Origin: Verrucomicrobiota bacterium
GTDB lineage: Bacteria; Verrucomicrobiota; Verrucomicrobiia; Limisphaerales; UBA9464
Reading direction: 5' to 3'
Length of the DNA: 64,000 nucleotides
Assembly (NCBI GenBank): GCA_017309115.1
Contig: JAFLEF010000003.1
Span: 186,001 to 250,000, forward strand
The notes beneath the pieces were generated by a model, which ran no database searches, was not told the origin of the DNA, and worked only from the letters and a program-made list of their open reading frames with translations. Positions 36,316 to 45,355 of the stretch are shown one piece after another. Position 1 is the first letter of the stretch. The number at the start of each line of letters is the position of its first letter. The translations under genes and the position numbers were made by a program.

Positions 36316-36536
36316 GTGAGGTCTTCGAATCGGTTCCATGAATCCAATTCAGGAGACTGACTTCACCAGCGAGGAACGGGATCCAATTGACTCCGCTGCC
36401 GTGCAATCTCCCGGCCCATGTCACTGCGAAGCGATTCTCACAAGCACTCGGCGGGGAGGATTTCTGAACCGCTCGCTTGCCCCGGAACTGAGGTCGCGAT
36501 AGGTGTCCCCAGCCGCGCGCGCGGCAATCCCCGGCC
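36316..36536. other. 221-base region with no gene
   Basis: The sequence before the PEPCK-like gene holds no recognisable frame on either strand. No clear promoter consensus is seen. Confidence 0.4.
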
Positions 36537-39500
36537 ATGAACAGTCAGCTTTCCAGCAACGCGGAAATTCGGCACCTCAACCTCAAGCTCGCCGAGTTGG
36601 GCCTGCCTCGCTACGAGGCTGGCATTAACTCGGAGGCCGCAGCCATCATTGGTTCGTTCGTCGCCCGTAGTCGCGAGAAGGATCGTCTTCTGGCGTCCCA
36701 CCTGTGCCCGGCCGATGCCCGGATCCAATCCTTCCTCTACGACTATCTGGGCGATTCCGTGGTGCCGCCCCGGTTGCCCGGACAAACCCTGGTGCTCGAT
36801 CGCCCCGGCCTGGCTCGCGTCGCTTCGCTGCCGCCGGACCGCGATGAATTCGTCAGCGACCTCCTTCGCAGTTACCGGACCGCGAATGGTGTCCTGCACA
36901 ATCCGAAGTCCGATCGGCGAACCACTGCGGGCATTTTCCACGTGGCCGAGGGCGGCCTGCCCATTCCTGACGACAAAAAGGCGGTGCCGAAGGAGTCCTA
37001 TGCCGCGATCCTGCGGCGGGCGCTGCAGGCTCCGGAAGAGATGTTGTCGCTGCCGTTCACCGCGTCGCAGTCGGAACACGCGGCGACCTGGGTCACTTTG
37101 TACCTCCGCCCGGTGATCTGCCCGGGCGTGGGCGATTTCATTGCGGAACAGCGCATGGAAGTCCGCTTCTTTGTGCCGGGTTCCCTGGTCAGCAATCTGG
37201 ACTTCGTGGAAAGCATCTTCGGCAATGCCGGGGATCCGAATCTGCCCGAGAACGACGCCGCGCTCGATGTGGAACATTGGTCCGGCCACACCGGATGCGT
37301 GATTCTGGCGCCGCATCTGGTCGGCTCGCTCACCAAACAGGAGGCCGGTCTCCCACCCTGGGACAAAGCCACGGAACGGCAGCGTCGGGACGGCATGTGC
37401 TGGAAGGAACCCACCGAACTCTACAACGACGGTAACGCCTTCAAACTCTGCGCCCGTGACGCCTCCGGCGTGATCGTCACCATCATCGGCGACAATTACT
37501 TCGGGTACTGCAAAAAGGAGGTCAAAACCCAGATCAGTTTCGCCGCCAATTTATTTGGTTTGGCCGAGGAAGAACACGCCGGTGGAGCCCTGGTGTTCCC
37601 CCGCTACGATTTGGCTGGGGAGTACGATGCGGCCCTGCATTCCCACGATTTCCAGCAGCGGTTCTCCACCATGGCCGAGGCGTTCGGAGTGGAGATGGAC
37701 GTCAAGCCGGAAGGCTACGCGGTGGATCGCCAGTTTTCGTCCGTCATCTACGTCTCCGAGTACGCCAAGTTCGACCTCGAGACGCGCCGGATCACGTGGC
37801 CGCATCAGGGCACCACTCAGTCGATCAAGTTGCTGCTGCATCATCATTACGTGTTGCCCAGTGGCTTCCGGATTCACCTGGAGAAACCGCTGGGTAATCG
37901 CGCCTGGCGACTGATTGGCACCCGGCCGGATGTCACGCTGTGCCACAAACCCTGCACCGTCAGCGGCGGCGGCAAGTCGGAGATTTCCAAACCGATCACC
38001 GACGCGATCATCCATGGCCCGGTCTTCGTGGCGGACATCCATTCCGATCTGGAGGCGGTGAAGGCAATTCTCACCCGCGACTTCTCCACCCGCTTCAAGA
38101 ACCCCGCGAAGAACGGTTCCGATCACCGGCCCATTCTGTCGCCGGAACGTTCGCTCGGGAGCGTTATCAAGCTGCTGACGCCCAGTGCCGAGGACTACAA
38201 CGACGACTACAATCACTGGCTTAATTCCGTTCCGCCGCACATCAAGGAACTGGTGTTCGTGGTGAAACGCTTCTGGAAGCCGGCGTGGGGTGAACAGTGG
38301 TCGGAACATTTCTCCGTCGACATCATCAACGGCGCGCCGTCGAACGAACTGCGCATCAACCGCCGGCGGTTGGCCACGCAGTTTTTGCGGGTGGGCTATG
38401 ACGACGACGGCGCCTGGCGCACCTTCGGACTGCGCAAGGACTATCACCCGGCGGCCAAGGTCCAGGCCGAGGATGACATCACGGCCAGTGTGGTGGTTCC
38501 TCGTCCGGCGCTCGGCGACCTCGCACCCGCCCAACCGCCGCATCCGTCGCTCAAGTTTGTTCACAACTGCGAGACGCGGCTTTTCCAGCGGCCGGATGAC
38601 GCGATCATCCGCGGCTACGACCACATGGCCGAGTCCGACTTCGTCTTATCGGGTAACTTCTTCTCGAACTACGAGCCGCTTGCGCGGTCCATGGCGGTCG
38701 AGATCACCGAGGACGCCATCGGGTTCCATGAGTTCACCGGCCCGATGCAGGAATTCATCCGGGGCGTCTCCAAGGATCCCAATACGCACTACTTCGTTTG
38801 TCCCGCGTTTCCCCGAATCGTGGATGGCAAGCCCTCCAAGAATCCGCGGTATCTCCAGCTGCGTCCCGATCTCGCAGATCCCTTGCCGCGGCGCCTGGCC
38901 GAAATGTCGTTGCGGTTGGCCAATACGGTGAAGCCCGGGCAACCGCTCCACATTCCGGTGACCGCCGTGCTCGCCGGACGGCGCAACAATCCCGCGGAAG
39001 GGAAAATCCGTTCGCTCGCCTGCTACGGACCGGTCCACTACATGGAACTGCCCGAGCTGTTCATGGAGTTCATTTCGTCCATGACGGGCAAGTCGCCGTC
39101 CACCACCGGTGCCGGCAGTGAGGGAGCGCTGACCAAGGGCCCGTTCAACGCGTTGCCGCCGATCTACGATCTGAACGCCGCCTTGGTGAGCTACATCGTC
39201 AGCGGTTATCCGTGTTTCCTGACCAGTGCCGGCTGTCTGGGACCCAAGTATCGGGTGGATCACGATATCTCCCTACTGGTCCCCGAAGTCTGGTGCCGGA
39301 TGCGACCGGAGGAGCGCGATCCCGCCTGGATGATCCAAAACGGGATGCTCGAGAAATTGGAAGACTACGAGGTGGACGGACGGAAGATTCTGGCGAGCCG
39401 GCTCGGCTATCGGATCACCCACCTGTTCGCCAACCGGTTTTTCGGTCGCATTTTCAATCATCCCCATGCGGTCCTCACGTCGGACATGCTGCAACCGGAG

Positions 39501-39953
39501 CGACAGAATGCCGCCGAGTTTGCCGACGCCATCGACAACGTGGTCGCAACCCACCAGCGGGTGGCCAAGCAGTACTTCGACGACGACTCGATCGCCATGG
39601 CGTGTCCGCCCTTGCGCGCTCTCCTGCACATGATGCGTGACGGTCAATTCGAAGGGAAGGGTCCCGAGGACCCGGCGTTCCGGGCACTGTTCACCCGGGA
39701 GAATCTCCTCGCCAGCACCTGGTATCAGGAACGCCTCAAGGCCAAGCAACGAGTGGACACCCGTCTCTGGCAACGCCATGCGCAGTATCTCGAGCGATTC
39801 GTGGCCAAGCCGAGTTACGCCGACGAGGTGGATCGGTTGGGCATTCGCCGCCGGCTTTCGCACGCCCGAGTGATGCTGGAGCGTGTGAAGCGCCCTGACT
39901 ACTTGCAGTACCTCAGCGGAACCTTGGGAGCAGAGCCGACCCTCGTGGGATAG
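36537..39953 (+). CDS. pyrophosphate-dependent phosphoenolpyruvate carboxykinase (PPi-PEPCK) candidate
   Basis: 1138 residues, with no signal peptide. From memory of the PPi-PEPCK family (Propionibacterium and Entamoeba, about 1130-1160 residues) the length and three motifs fit: GDNYFGYCKKEVKTQISFAA with the downstream EEEHAGGALVFP (about residues 318-358), the glycine-rich SGGGKSEISKPITDAI (about 475-490), and LLHHHYVLP (about 432-440). The enzyme would interconvert oxaloacetate + PPi with PEP + CO2 + Pi, giving a PPi-linked entry to or exit from the C4/C3 node. GTP- and ATP-PEPCK are half this size and have different P-loops. Neighbours give no further clue. Family call is from recall, not from a search. 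Confidence 0.65.
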   Translation: MNSQLSSNAEIRHLNLKLAELGLPRYEAGINSEAAAIIGSFVARSREKDRLLASHLCPADARIQSFLYDYLGDSVVPPRLPGQTLVLDRPGLARVASLPPDRDEFVSDLLRSYRTANGVLHNPKSDRRTTAGIFHVAEGGLPIPDDKKAVPKESYAAILRRALQAPEEMLSLPFTASQSEHAATWVTLYLRPVICPGVGDFIAEQRMEVRFFVPGSLVSNLDFVESIFGNAGDPNLPENDAALDVEHWSGHTGCVILAPHLVGSLTKQEAGLPPWDKATERQRRDGMCWKEPTELYNDGNAFKLCARDASGVIVTIIGDNYFGYCKKEVKTQISFAANLFGLAEEEHAGGALVFPRYDLAGEYDAALHSHDFQQRFSTMAEAFGVEMDVKPEGYAVDRQFSSVIYVSEYAKFDLETRRITWPHQGTTQSIKLLLHHHYVLPSGFRIHLEKPLGNRAWRLIGTRPDVTLCHKPCTVSGGGKSEISKPITDAIIHGPVFVADIHSDLEAVKAILTRDFSTRFKNPAKNGSDHRPILSPERSLGSVIKLLTPSAEDYNDDYNHWLNSVPPHIKELVFVVKRFWKPAWGEQWSEHFSVDIINGAPSNELRINRRRLATQFLRVGYDDDGAWRTFGLRKDYHPAAKVQAEDDITASVVVPRPALGDLAPAQPPHPSLKFVHNCETRLFQRPDDAIIRGYDHMAESDFVLSGNFFSNYEPLARSMAVEITEDAIGFHEFTGPMQEFIRGVSKDPNTHYFVCPAFPRIVDGKPSKNPRYLQLRPDLADPLPRRLAEMSLRLANTVKPGQPLHIPVTAVLAGRRNNPAEGKIRSLACYGPVHYMELPELFMEFISSMTGKSPSTTGAGSEGALTKGPFNALPPIYDLNAALVSYIVSGYPCFLTSAGCLGPKYRVDHDISLLVPEVWCRMRPEERDPAWMIQNGMLEKLEDYEVDGRKILASRLGYRITHLFANRFFGRIFNHPHAVLTSDMLQPERQNAAEFADAIDNVVATHQRVAKQYFDDDSIAMACPPLRALLHMMRDGQFEGKGPEDPAFRALFTRENLLASTWYQERLKAKQRVDTRLWQRHAQYLERFVAKPSYADEVDRLGIRRRLSHARVMLERVKRPDYLQYLSGTLGAEPTLVG

Positions 39954-39985
39954 CGCGGCGCGGGAGCCGGTTCAGCGCGGGGAGG

Positions 39986-40133
39986 TTTATCCGCAGATTT
40001 AACGCAGATTCACGCAGATTTCGTGGAGAGGGAAAAAGGCTGCGGAATACCCTTCGATCGGTCGCCGGGAGTGTTCCGACTTCAGAGGTCTTCGAAAATA
40101 ATCTGCGATAATCTGCGTTGAATCTGCTGTTAC
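39986..40133. repeat. inverted pair of CGCAGATT repeats
   Basis: Left: TCCGCAGATTTAACGCAGAT followed by TCACGCAGATTT (39986-40021). Right: AATAATCTGCGATAATCTGC followed by GTTGAATCTGCTGTTAC (40095-40133), which is the inverse orientation of the same motif. The copies are separated by about 75 bases. It sits between the PEPCK-like gene (33 bases before) and the cupin gene. Confidence 0.75.
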
Positions 40134-40157
40134 CCCTTCCGAAAACCGCCCCCCGCC

Positions 40158-40175
40158 CCCCGACTTCAGTCGGGG
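40158..40175. terminator. palindrome that may terminate the cupin or PEPCK transcript
   Basis: CCCCGACT-TC-AGTCGGGG, an 8-bp perfect stem with a 2-base loop. It is followed on the left by a C tract and is not followed by a clear T run on either strand, so it is a weak terminator candidate or another repeat arm. Confidence 0.35.
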
Positions 40176-40192
40176 TGGCAGCGGGGCGCCGG

Positions 40193-40633
40193 CTAAGCCG
40201 AGGTCAGCGGGTAGCGCTCCGTATCGGCGGGATCAAAGGCCTGCGGGGAATACTCGATGGCTTCACCGGCCACCGGGCTGGCGATGGCGTGGGCAATGCC
40301 GGGTTCGATCAACACCAAGTCGCCAGCCGCCAAATCCAACGTCACCCGTTGCCGGGTTTGCGCGTGTTCCAGGGTCAGCGTGGCGGATCCCGCGAGCAGA
40401 TAGAGGTACTCCTGCTTCCGCCGGTGAATGTGGTTCCCGCGGATTCCCCCCGCCTTGAGTTCAATCCAGGCGATGAAGTGAATCGGTTCCGGACTGTTGT
40501 GAATCTGGGCCAGATCGCCTTGGGGCAGGTGGAGGCGTTTGCGAGCCGGCATATCCCCGGCAGGTAACGCGGGATCGGGAACAATCAACGGCACCGTTTG
40601 GTGCACCACCTGGCCGCCGAGGTATGCCGTCAT
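40193..40633 (-). CDS. cupin-domain protein
   Basis: 146 residues, no signal peptide. Cupin motif 1: GNHIHRRKQEYLYLLAGSA (about residues 64-82, with HxH and the Glu). Cupin motif 2: DLVLIEPGIAHAIASP, including the late His. These residues build a small beta-barrel that usually binds a metal. Close to WxcM/FdtA-type sugar-binding cupins in size, but the function (sugar epimerase, dioxygenase or binding) is not fixed by sequence. It is 25 bases upstream of nothing on its own strand but lies after the DUF1080 gene (40659), so a two-gene operon (DUF1080, cupin) is likely. The TAG stop lies in a CTTAG palindrome. Confidence 0.82.
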   Translation of the reverse strand: MTAYLGGQVVHQTVPLIVPDPALPAGDMPARKRLHLPQGDLAQIHNSPEPIHFIAWIELKAGGIRGNHIHRRKQEYLYLLAGSATLTLEHAQTRQRVTLDLAAGDLVLIEPGIAHAIASPVAGEAIEYSPQAFDPADTERYPLTSA

Positions 40634-40658
40634 GGCCTGAACCCGGAGTGATTCCGGA

Positions 40659-41426
40659 TCAGAAATTGGTGTCGGGCTTCACCAGATCCAGTTCCTTGAT
40701 CCAGATGTTGCGATACCGGACGTCGTGTCCTTCGGCTTGGAGCTTCAATCCGCCAGGCGTGTCGGTAATGCCCTTGCCCCCGTCGTTGCCACCATCAATT
40801 CCGGAGTTGGGTCCGCCCCAGACCTGATTGATCGTTTGGTTCGTGTACACCTTAACCCCGTTGAAATACATCGTGAGCATCGCCTTCTCGACCCGCTTGC
40901 CGTCCTTGAAGCGCGCGGCCCGGAACACGATGTCGTAGGCGTTCCATTTGCCGACCCCGTTGTACGCGTGGTAGGGCGACTCGGCCTCGTTGATGACGGC
41001 GCCCATGCCATGCGAGGTCTTGTCGCCATCGAGCACCTGGATTTCGTACCGATTCTGAAGGTACACGCCGCTGTTGCCACCCGGCTTGCTGATCAGGAAC
41101 TCGATGTGCAGACGGAAATCCCGGTAGGCCTTTTGCGTCACCAAATCCGCCGCGCCGTACTTTCCACCTTCAGCCGCCGGATCGAACGTCATCATGACCG
41201 TCCCGCCATCCACCGGATCTTCGACGATCTTCCACTTGATCGGCAACGACGAGGAGAAGCGGGGTCCCTGCCAATACGTCCATTTGGAATCGAGCATCGC
41301 CCGGCTGCCGTCGAAGATGACTTCGGCACCCGGAATGGGTTTGGCCCCAACGCCTACATCGGCGGCCTGCAGGGAGGAAAACAGGGCAACCCAGGCACAC
41401 AACAAACCGGCAACTCGGAGTTTCAT
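40659..41426 (-). CDS. DUF1080 (3-keto-disaccharide hydrolase-like) secreted protein
   Basis: 255 residues. Signal peptide 1-21 (SSLQAAD). The core has the concanavalin-like beta-sandwich signatures of the DUF1080 family: FRLHIEFLISKPGGNSGVYL, NRYEIQVLDG, and the end GGLKLQAEGHDVRYRNIWIK. Members are linked to breakdown of 3-keto-glycosides in Bacteroidota and PVC bacteria. Exported to the periplasm or surface. It precedes the cupin gene on the same strand, 25 bases apart, and could act with it on sugar derivatives. Confidence 0.93.
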   Translation of the reverse strand: MKLRVAGLLCAWVALFSSLQAADVGVGAKPIPGAEVIFDGSRAMLDSKWTYWQGPRFSSSLPIKWKIVEDPVDGGTVMMTFDPAAEGGKYGAADLVTQKAYRDFRLHIEFLISKPGGNSGVYLQNRYEIQVLDGDKTSHGMGAVINEAESPYHAYNGVGKWNAYDIVFRAARFKDGKRVEKAMLTMYFNGVKVYTNQTINQVWGGPNSGIDGGNDGGKGITDTPGGLKLQAEGHDVRYRNIWIKELDLVKPDTNF

Positions 41427-41495
41427 GGTGTGCTGAGAGATTATCGGCTCGGCCGACCGGATTGAAGCGAAACTCCGGAGAAATCGGGCGGAATC

Positions 41496-43274
41496 TTACT
41501 CCACCACGACGCGGAAGAATCCCGGCGTGGAACCGAGGTCCACTTGGACCACCGCGCCCGTGGCGGGAACAATCCCCAAGTCCGTCCAGGTCCCTCCCAA
41601 AGCCGGCTGGCGCTCCAGTCGATAAGTCCGGCCCAGCTCGGTCAGAAAACTCAGCCGAACACCTGCCGGCAGAGGAGCAATGGTCAGTGTGGGTGGTTCC
41701 ACCGGAGTGAGGATCTCGGCTTCCCAGGACGTCGGGTCGCCGGCAAACAGGGTTAGACCCTTCCGAACCAGGGCGGCGCCGGTACCGTCCGCCGCGGTGG
41801 GCCAAGGGGCCTGCGGCGAGTATTCGACTTCTTCGGCCACCACGTACGGAACGAAACCGGCGTCATTCCGGTCAGGTCCCTGTGGGGCATCCGGGAAATA
41901 AAGGGCCACCCGTTCTCCGGCGTTGTTCAGGCTGTTGGTCCAGGGTCCGTAAATCGGGATGTTGGCCGCGATGCTATACTTGGCGCGAAACACAGCTGGA
42001 TCAATCGGCACCACCATCAGCCGGGCGCCCGCCTCCAGGATAATTCCCGTCGGTAGATCAAAATCGACGCCGTCCCGCAGCCGCCAGGTATTGGTCGGAT
42101 ACGCCGGGTCATACAACGCCACGGCCTGGGTCCAGTTGTTCTGGAGCTCCAGGTATTCGTCCTGGCCGTCGAGCGGATGATACTGAATCCGGCTGAACAC
42201 GATCGGGCCCACCTGCGGGATCGCATTGCTCGCCCCTTTGCCTTCGCGAAAGACCGAGAGATAAATCGCCGGCAGATCCGCCGTGACCAGCGTTCCAAAG
42301 CTGCCCTTCGACAGGGTGGTCAAGTCCCCGGTTCCATCCGGATAACGCCCCATGGACGCCCCGTTGATCGTGGCCTCGAAGCTGACGGTATCCATCCAGA
42401 ACTTCAGGTTGCCCGCCGAATCCGCGGACATCAGCACCACCTCATCCCCGTACGCTGCGCTCAGCGTGAAATCCGGGGCGTTTCCCGTCCCGGACCCATT
42501 GAATCCATACGCCCGTCCTGTACCGGCCTGTTCATAGAACACCAGAAAACCTCGGGCGGGCAGGATGGTGCCATTGGGGATGCGGAATTTCTTGGGATTG
42601 GAGCGGGTGTTCGACAGATACCAGCCCCCGAGATTGACCGGCTGATCGGTCAGATTCATCAGCTCAATGGCGTCCTCCAAGGGGGGATCGGTATGGGCCA
42701 GGACTTCGTTGATCGCCACCACCCGCTGCGGTCCAGCACCAGCCTGGCCGGGGGAACCCATCCATTCCGAACTGGCCCGCCAGTTGGTCGGATCGTCCAG
42801 ATTTCCCGTCGGGTCCACGCACTCCAGGGTGCTACCCAAACCGGCCGGCCGACTGGGCCAGCGTCCGGAGGGACTGTAGGTGAAGCTCAACAGCGGAACG
42901 CTGGCCGCACTGACCACCGTCACCGTCTCGCCCTCGTCGGCGAACCGGCCGGTGAACGATCCGCTACCCAGACGAATGCCCGTGGAACCATAGCGGGCGG
43001 TGAATTTGGCGGCGTCCCGGGCCAACACCAACCGTTCTCCCGGCGCCAGTGTGGTCGCGGCGGTGAAGGTGTAGACGATGGCCGAGGTGAACTGGGCGCC
43101 GGTCAAAGTCAACGAGGCGTCGCCCACATTGATCAATTCGATGAACTCCAGGTCGTTGTCCTCCACGTCCCGGTAATTGAGCTCGCTGACGGACAACTTC
43201 CCAGCCGCCTGACCGGCCAGCCCGCAAAGGAGCCATCCCAGCAAAACCGCTGACCACTTGGAAAACCCAGACAT
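41496..43274 (-). CDS. lamin-tail-domain secreted protein
   Basis: 592 residues from the ATG at 43274. Signal peptide 1-22 (LAGQAAG). The mature region has three lamin-tail-type beta-sandwiches: KLSVSELNYRDVEDNDLEFI then ELINVGDASLTLTG (N-terminus), VVAINEVLAHTDPPLEDAIE then LMNLTDQPVNLGGWYLSN (about 205-245), and IVFSRIQYHPLDGQDEYLEL (about 380-399). The C-terminal part ends in the phylum-typical domain (RTYRLERQPALGGTWTDLG ... PGFFRVVVE). Such LTD proteins are common surface components in this phylum; function unknown. It is 70 bases upstream of the DUF1080 gene. Confidence 0.88.
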   Translation of the reverse strand: MSGFSKWSAVLLGWLLCGLAGQAAGKLSVSELNYRDVEDNDLEFIELINVGDASLTLTGAQFTSAIVYTFTAATTLAPGERLVLARDAAKFTARYGSTGIRLGSGSFTGRFADEGETVTVVSAASVPLLSFTYSPSGRWPSRPAGLGSTLECVDPTGNLDDPTNWRASSEWMGSPGQAGAGPQRVVAINEVLAHTDPPLEDAIELMNLTDQPVNLGGWYLSNTRSNPKKFRIPNGTILPARGFLVFYEQAGTGRAYGFNGSGTGNAPDFTLSAAYGDEVVLMSADSAGNLKFWMDTVSFEATINGASMGRYPDGTGDLTTLSKGSFGTLVTADLPAIYLSVFREGKGASNAIPQVGPIVFSRIQYHPLDGQDEYLELQNNWTQAVALYDPAYPTNTWRLRDGVDFDLPTGIILEAGARLMVVPIDPAVFRAKYSIAANIPIYGPWTNSLNNAGERVALYFPDAPQGPDRNDAGFVPYVVAEEVEYSPQAPWPTAADGTGAALVRKGLTLFAGDPTSWEAEILTPVEPPTLTIAPLPAGVRLSFLTELGRTYRLERQPALGGTWTDLGIVPATGAVVQVDLGSTPGFFRVVVE

Positions 43275-43337
43275 ACTGAACGCTACACGAAGCCAGTTCA
43301 GTGCCAAGGGGTAGGAAGAATTTTCCAGCGGCTTGGC

Positions 43338-43739
43338 CTACTTTCCGCCGACTGCCAGGGACCAAATCAAGGAGGCCAGCGACCAGAACAATAGTGTTCG
43401 GACGACCAATTTTCCCCAACGTTCAGCCCGATCTCCAGTCGTCCCAATTGGCCCGGTACCTTGGGCGTCTGGGCCGGAGGAGCTGTGGTTCTCGTTGACG
43501 TTCGAGCGAACTTCGCGAGGGGTTCGGCCGGGTAGGGGAGCCGCCTTGGCCCAGTCAGAGGGAACCGTCACGGCCGGCAAGGGCGCCCGTTTGAGTGCAT
43601 GCGTCGTCCGACGGTGGGATCCCGGGGAGCGATGCGAGGAGGACTGGCGAATGCCCCGGGGACGGATGAGCGGCGAATTGACCAATCCCGATCCGGCGAC
43701 GGGCGGAGGGATGATCACGGTTGACCCGACTTGCTTCAT
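43338..43739 (-). CDS. possible small membrane protein (weak)
   Basis: 133 residues from an ATG at 43739. The only convincing feature is a C-terminal hydrophobic helix (VRTLLFWSLASLIWSLAVGG) after a long stretch of Pro/Arg/Ser. It is not recognisable and may be non-coding; part of a longer antisense frame was rejected. The region 43275-43876 is otherwise without a gene. Confidence 0.25.
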   Translation of the reverse strand: MKQVGSTVIIPPPVAGSGLVNSPLIRPRGIRQSSSHRSPGSHRRTTHALKRAPLPAVTVPSDWAKAAPLPGRTPREVRSNVNENHSSSGPDAQGTGPIGTTGDRAERWGKLVVRTLLFWSLASLIWSLAVGGK

Positions 43740-43876
43740 GGTGCCTTGAGCATGGCGGGCCGAGCCGTTCCCCGGGAATGCCACTTTGGTGGGTATTGGA
43801 GATGAAAGAAGGGACATACGAGAATGGGGACGTGTGGTGTCTGCCTCCATGAACGGACGCACCGGCCGTTTTCTAG

Positions 43877-45268
43877 ATGAAACCTTCACCTCCCTTCTCG
43901 GATCCCCAACCTCCGAACCGTCGACTAACCTTTCGGCTGGGTGGAGCGGCCCTGCTTTTGGTGCTCCTCTTCTGGCTGATTCCACGCCCGTCGCCGAATT
44001 CGACTGGCCGAACGACGATCCCGGCGGCGCAATCTGGTCCCGCCCCGCATTCGGGCCGGCACCCCGTCCCCAGGATCCTAGTGCGGAGTGGCGAGACCGC
44101 CGACCAGTCTGTGGCCCGTCGACGCCTGGAGTTCCTGCGCCAGCAGAGGGAAGTCCTGCGCGCCTACGCCCGGGAACTGGCCGTTCCCGTACCGCCCGAA
44201 CTCGAGGCATTCTTCGACCTCGCCCAGTCCGGGAGTTGGGATGACATCCAACGGACTTACGGTGAGTTATCCGAGCGGGTACGTAACGGTGAATTCCCGG
44301 ACGAGGCCCGGGCGTTGTGGCCGGCAGTACTGGAAGCTTACGGGGTTGTCGAAGTGACCCATCGCTGGCCGGCCCAATCGCTGCTGGACTATGGCCAGGA
44401 GGTGCTCGGATCGCTCCCGCCCGGAACGATCTTCGTCGGCGGCACGGATGCCGGGCGCTTTATTCCGACTTTTTTGAATTCGACCGAGGGGAACACGCAC
44501 GTGGTGTTGACCCAGAACTCGCTGGCGGACCAAACCTACCTTCAGTACGCCAAATTCCAGTACGGCGACCGGATCAACGCCCTGACCACCGAGGACTCGA
44601 GTCAGGCGTTTCGGAACTACGCCGAAGACGCCGCCCGCCGGGCTCAGCACGACCGACAGTTCCCCAATGAGCCCAAGCAGCTGCGACCCGGGGAAACGGT
44701 GGAGATCCGCGAGGACGGTCGGACTTCCATGTCGGGGGCCGTCAGCGTCATGGCGATCAATGAGGGTCTTCTGCAGATGCTAATGTCCAAGAACCCCGAC
44801 ATGCCATTCGCGATGGAAGAGTCATTTCCCTTTGAGTCCGTGTATGGAACGGCCACGCCGAACGGACCGGTGTTGCAACTGCGCGCCGACGGAACGCCCC
44901 CGGAGATCACGGCCGAACGCGCCCAGGAATCGGTTCAGTACTGGCGCGACCGTTCGGCCAGTTTGCTCGCTGACGCCGACGTGCAAGCCACCCCGGAAGC
45001 GCTGACGGCCTGGACCAAACTGGCAGTGGCCCAAGCCGATTTGCTTCGAGACAAGCACTTCCCGGCCGAAGCCGAATCGCTGTTCCAAGTGGCGCACCAG
45101 TTGGCTCCCGGCAACGTCGAGGTAGTTAGCCGCTATGTGGACTACCTGCGCGAACAGTCCCGCTGGCAGGATGCCCAGAAGGTGGTGGAGTCCTTGTTGT
45201 TGGATTCGCCCAATTTGGATCAGTTCCAGCAGTTGTTGGTCGAGTTGAGAGCCAAGGCGAATCCGTAA
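43877..45268 (+). CDS. TPR-type membrane-anchored protein
   Basis: 463 residues. One TM helix near the N-terminus (about residues 20-36) after a short cytosolic part. It then has a Pro/Ser linker, a coiled-coil stretch (ARRRLEFLRQQREVLRAYAR), a middle domain with GTIFVGGTDAGRFIPTFLNS, and a C-terminal tandem TPR-like pair (KLAVAQADLLRDKHFPAEAE then SLFQVAHQLAPGNVEVVSRY). It is a family often seen in Verrucomicrobiota. Role unknown; TPRs imply protein contacts. RNase PH follows 87 bases downstream. Confidence 0.65.
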   Translation: MKPSPPFSDPQPPNRRLTFRLGGAALLLVLLFWLIPRPSPNSTGRTTIPAAQSGPAPHSGRHPVPRILVRSGETADQSVARRRLEFLRQQREVLRAYARELAVPVPPELEAFFDLAQSGSWDDIQRTYGELSERVRNGEFPDEARALWPAVLEAYGVVEVTHRWPAQSLLDYGQEVLGSLPPGTIFVGGTDAGRFIPTFLNSTEGNTHVVLTQNSLADQTYLQYAKFQYGDRINALTTEDSSQAFRNYAEDAARRAQHDRQFPNEPKQLRPGETVEIREDGRTSMSGAVSVMAINEGLLQMLMSKNPDMPFAMEESFPFESVYGTATPNGPVLQLRADGTPPEITAERAQESVQYWRDRSASLLADADVQATPEALTAWTKLAVAQADLLRDKHFPAEAESLFQVAHQLAPGNVEVVSRYVDYLREQSRWQDAQKVVESLLLDSPNLDQFQQLLVELRAKANP

Positions 45269-45355
45269 GGTCGCCCTCTTCCCGTCGCGCCGAAACGGAA
45301 CAATTCCCGACCCTGCGTTGCGTTCGATCCGGTCCTTCCGATAGGCTGTCCCGAC

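Noticed and set aside
37551-38624. 357-residue minus-strand frame
   Set aside because: Antisense of the PEPCK-like gene with no family features.
43338-44210. 290-residue minus-strand frame overlapping the TPR-type gene
   Set aside because: The upper half is antisense to the TPR-type gene; only the lower part (43338-43739) is listed as a weak possible small ORF.
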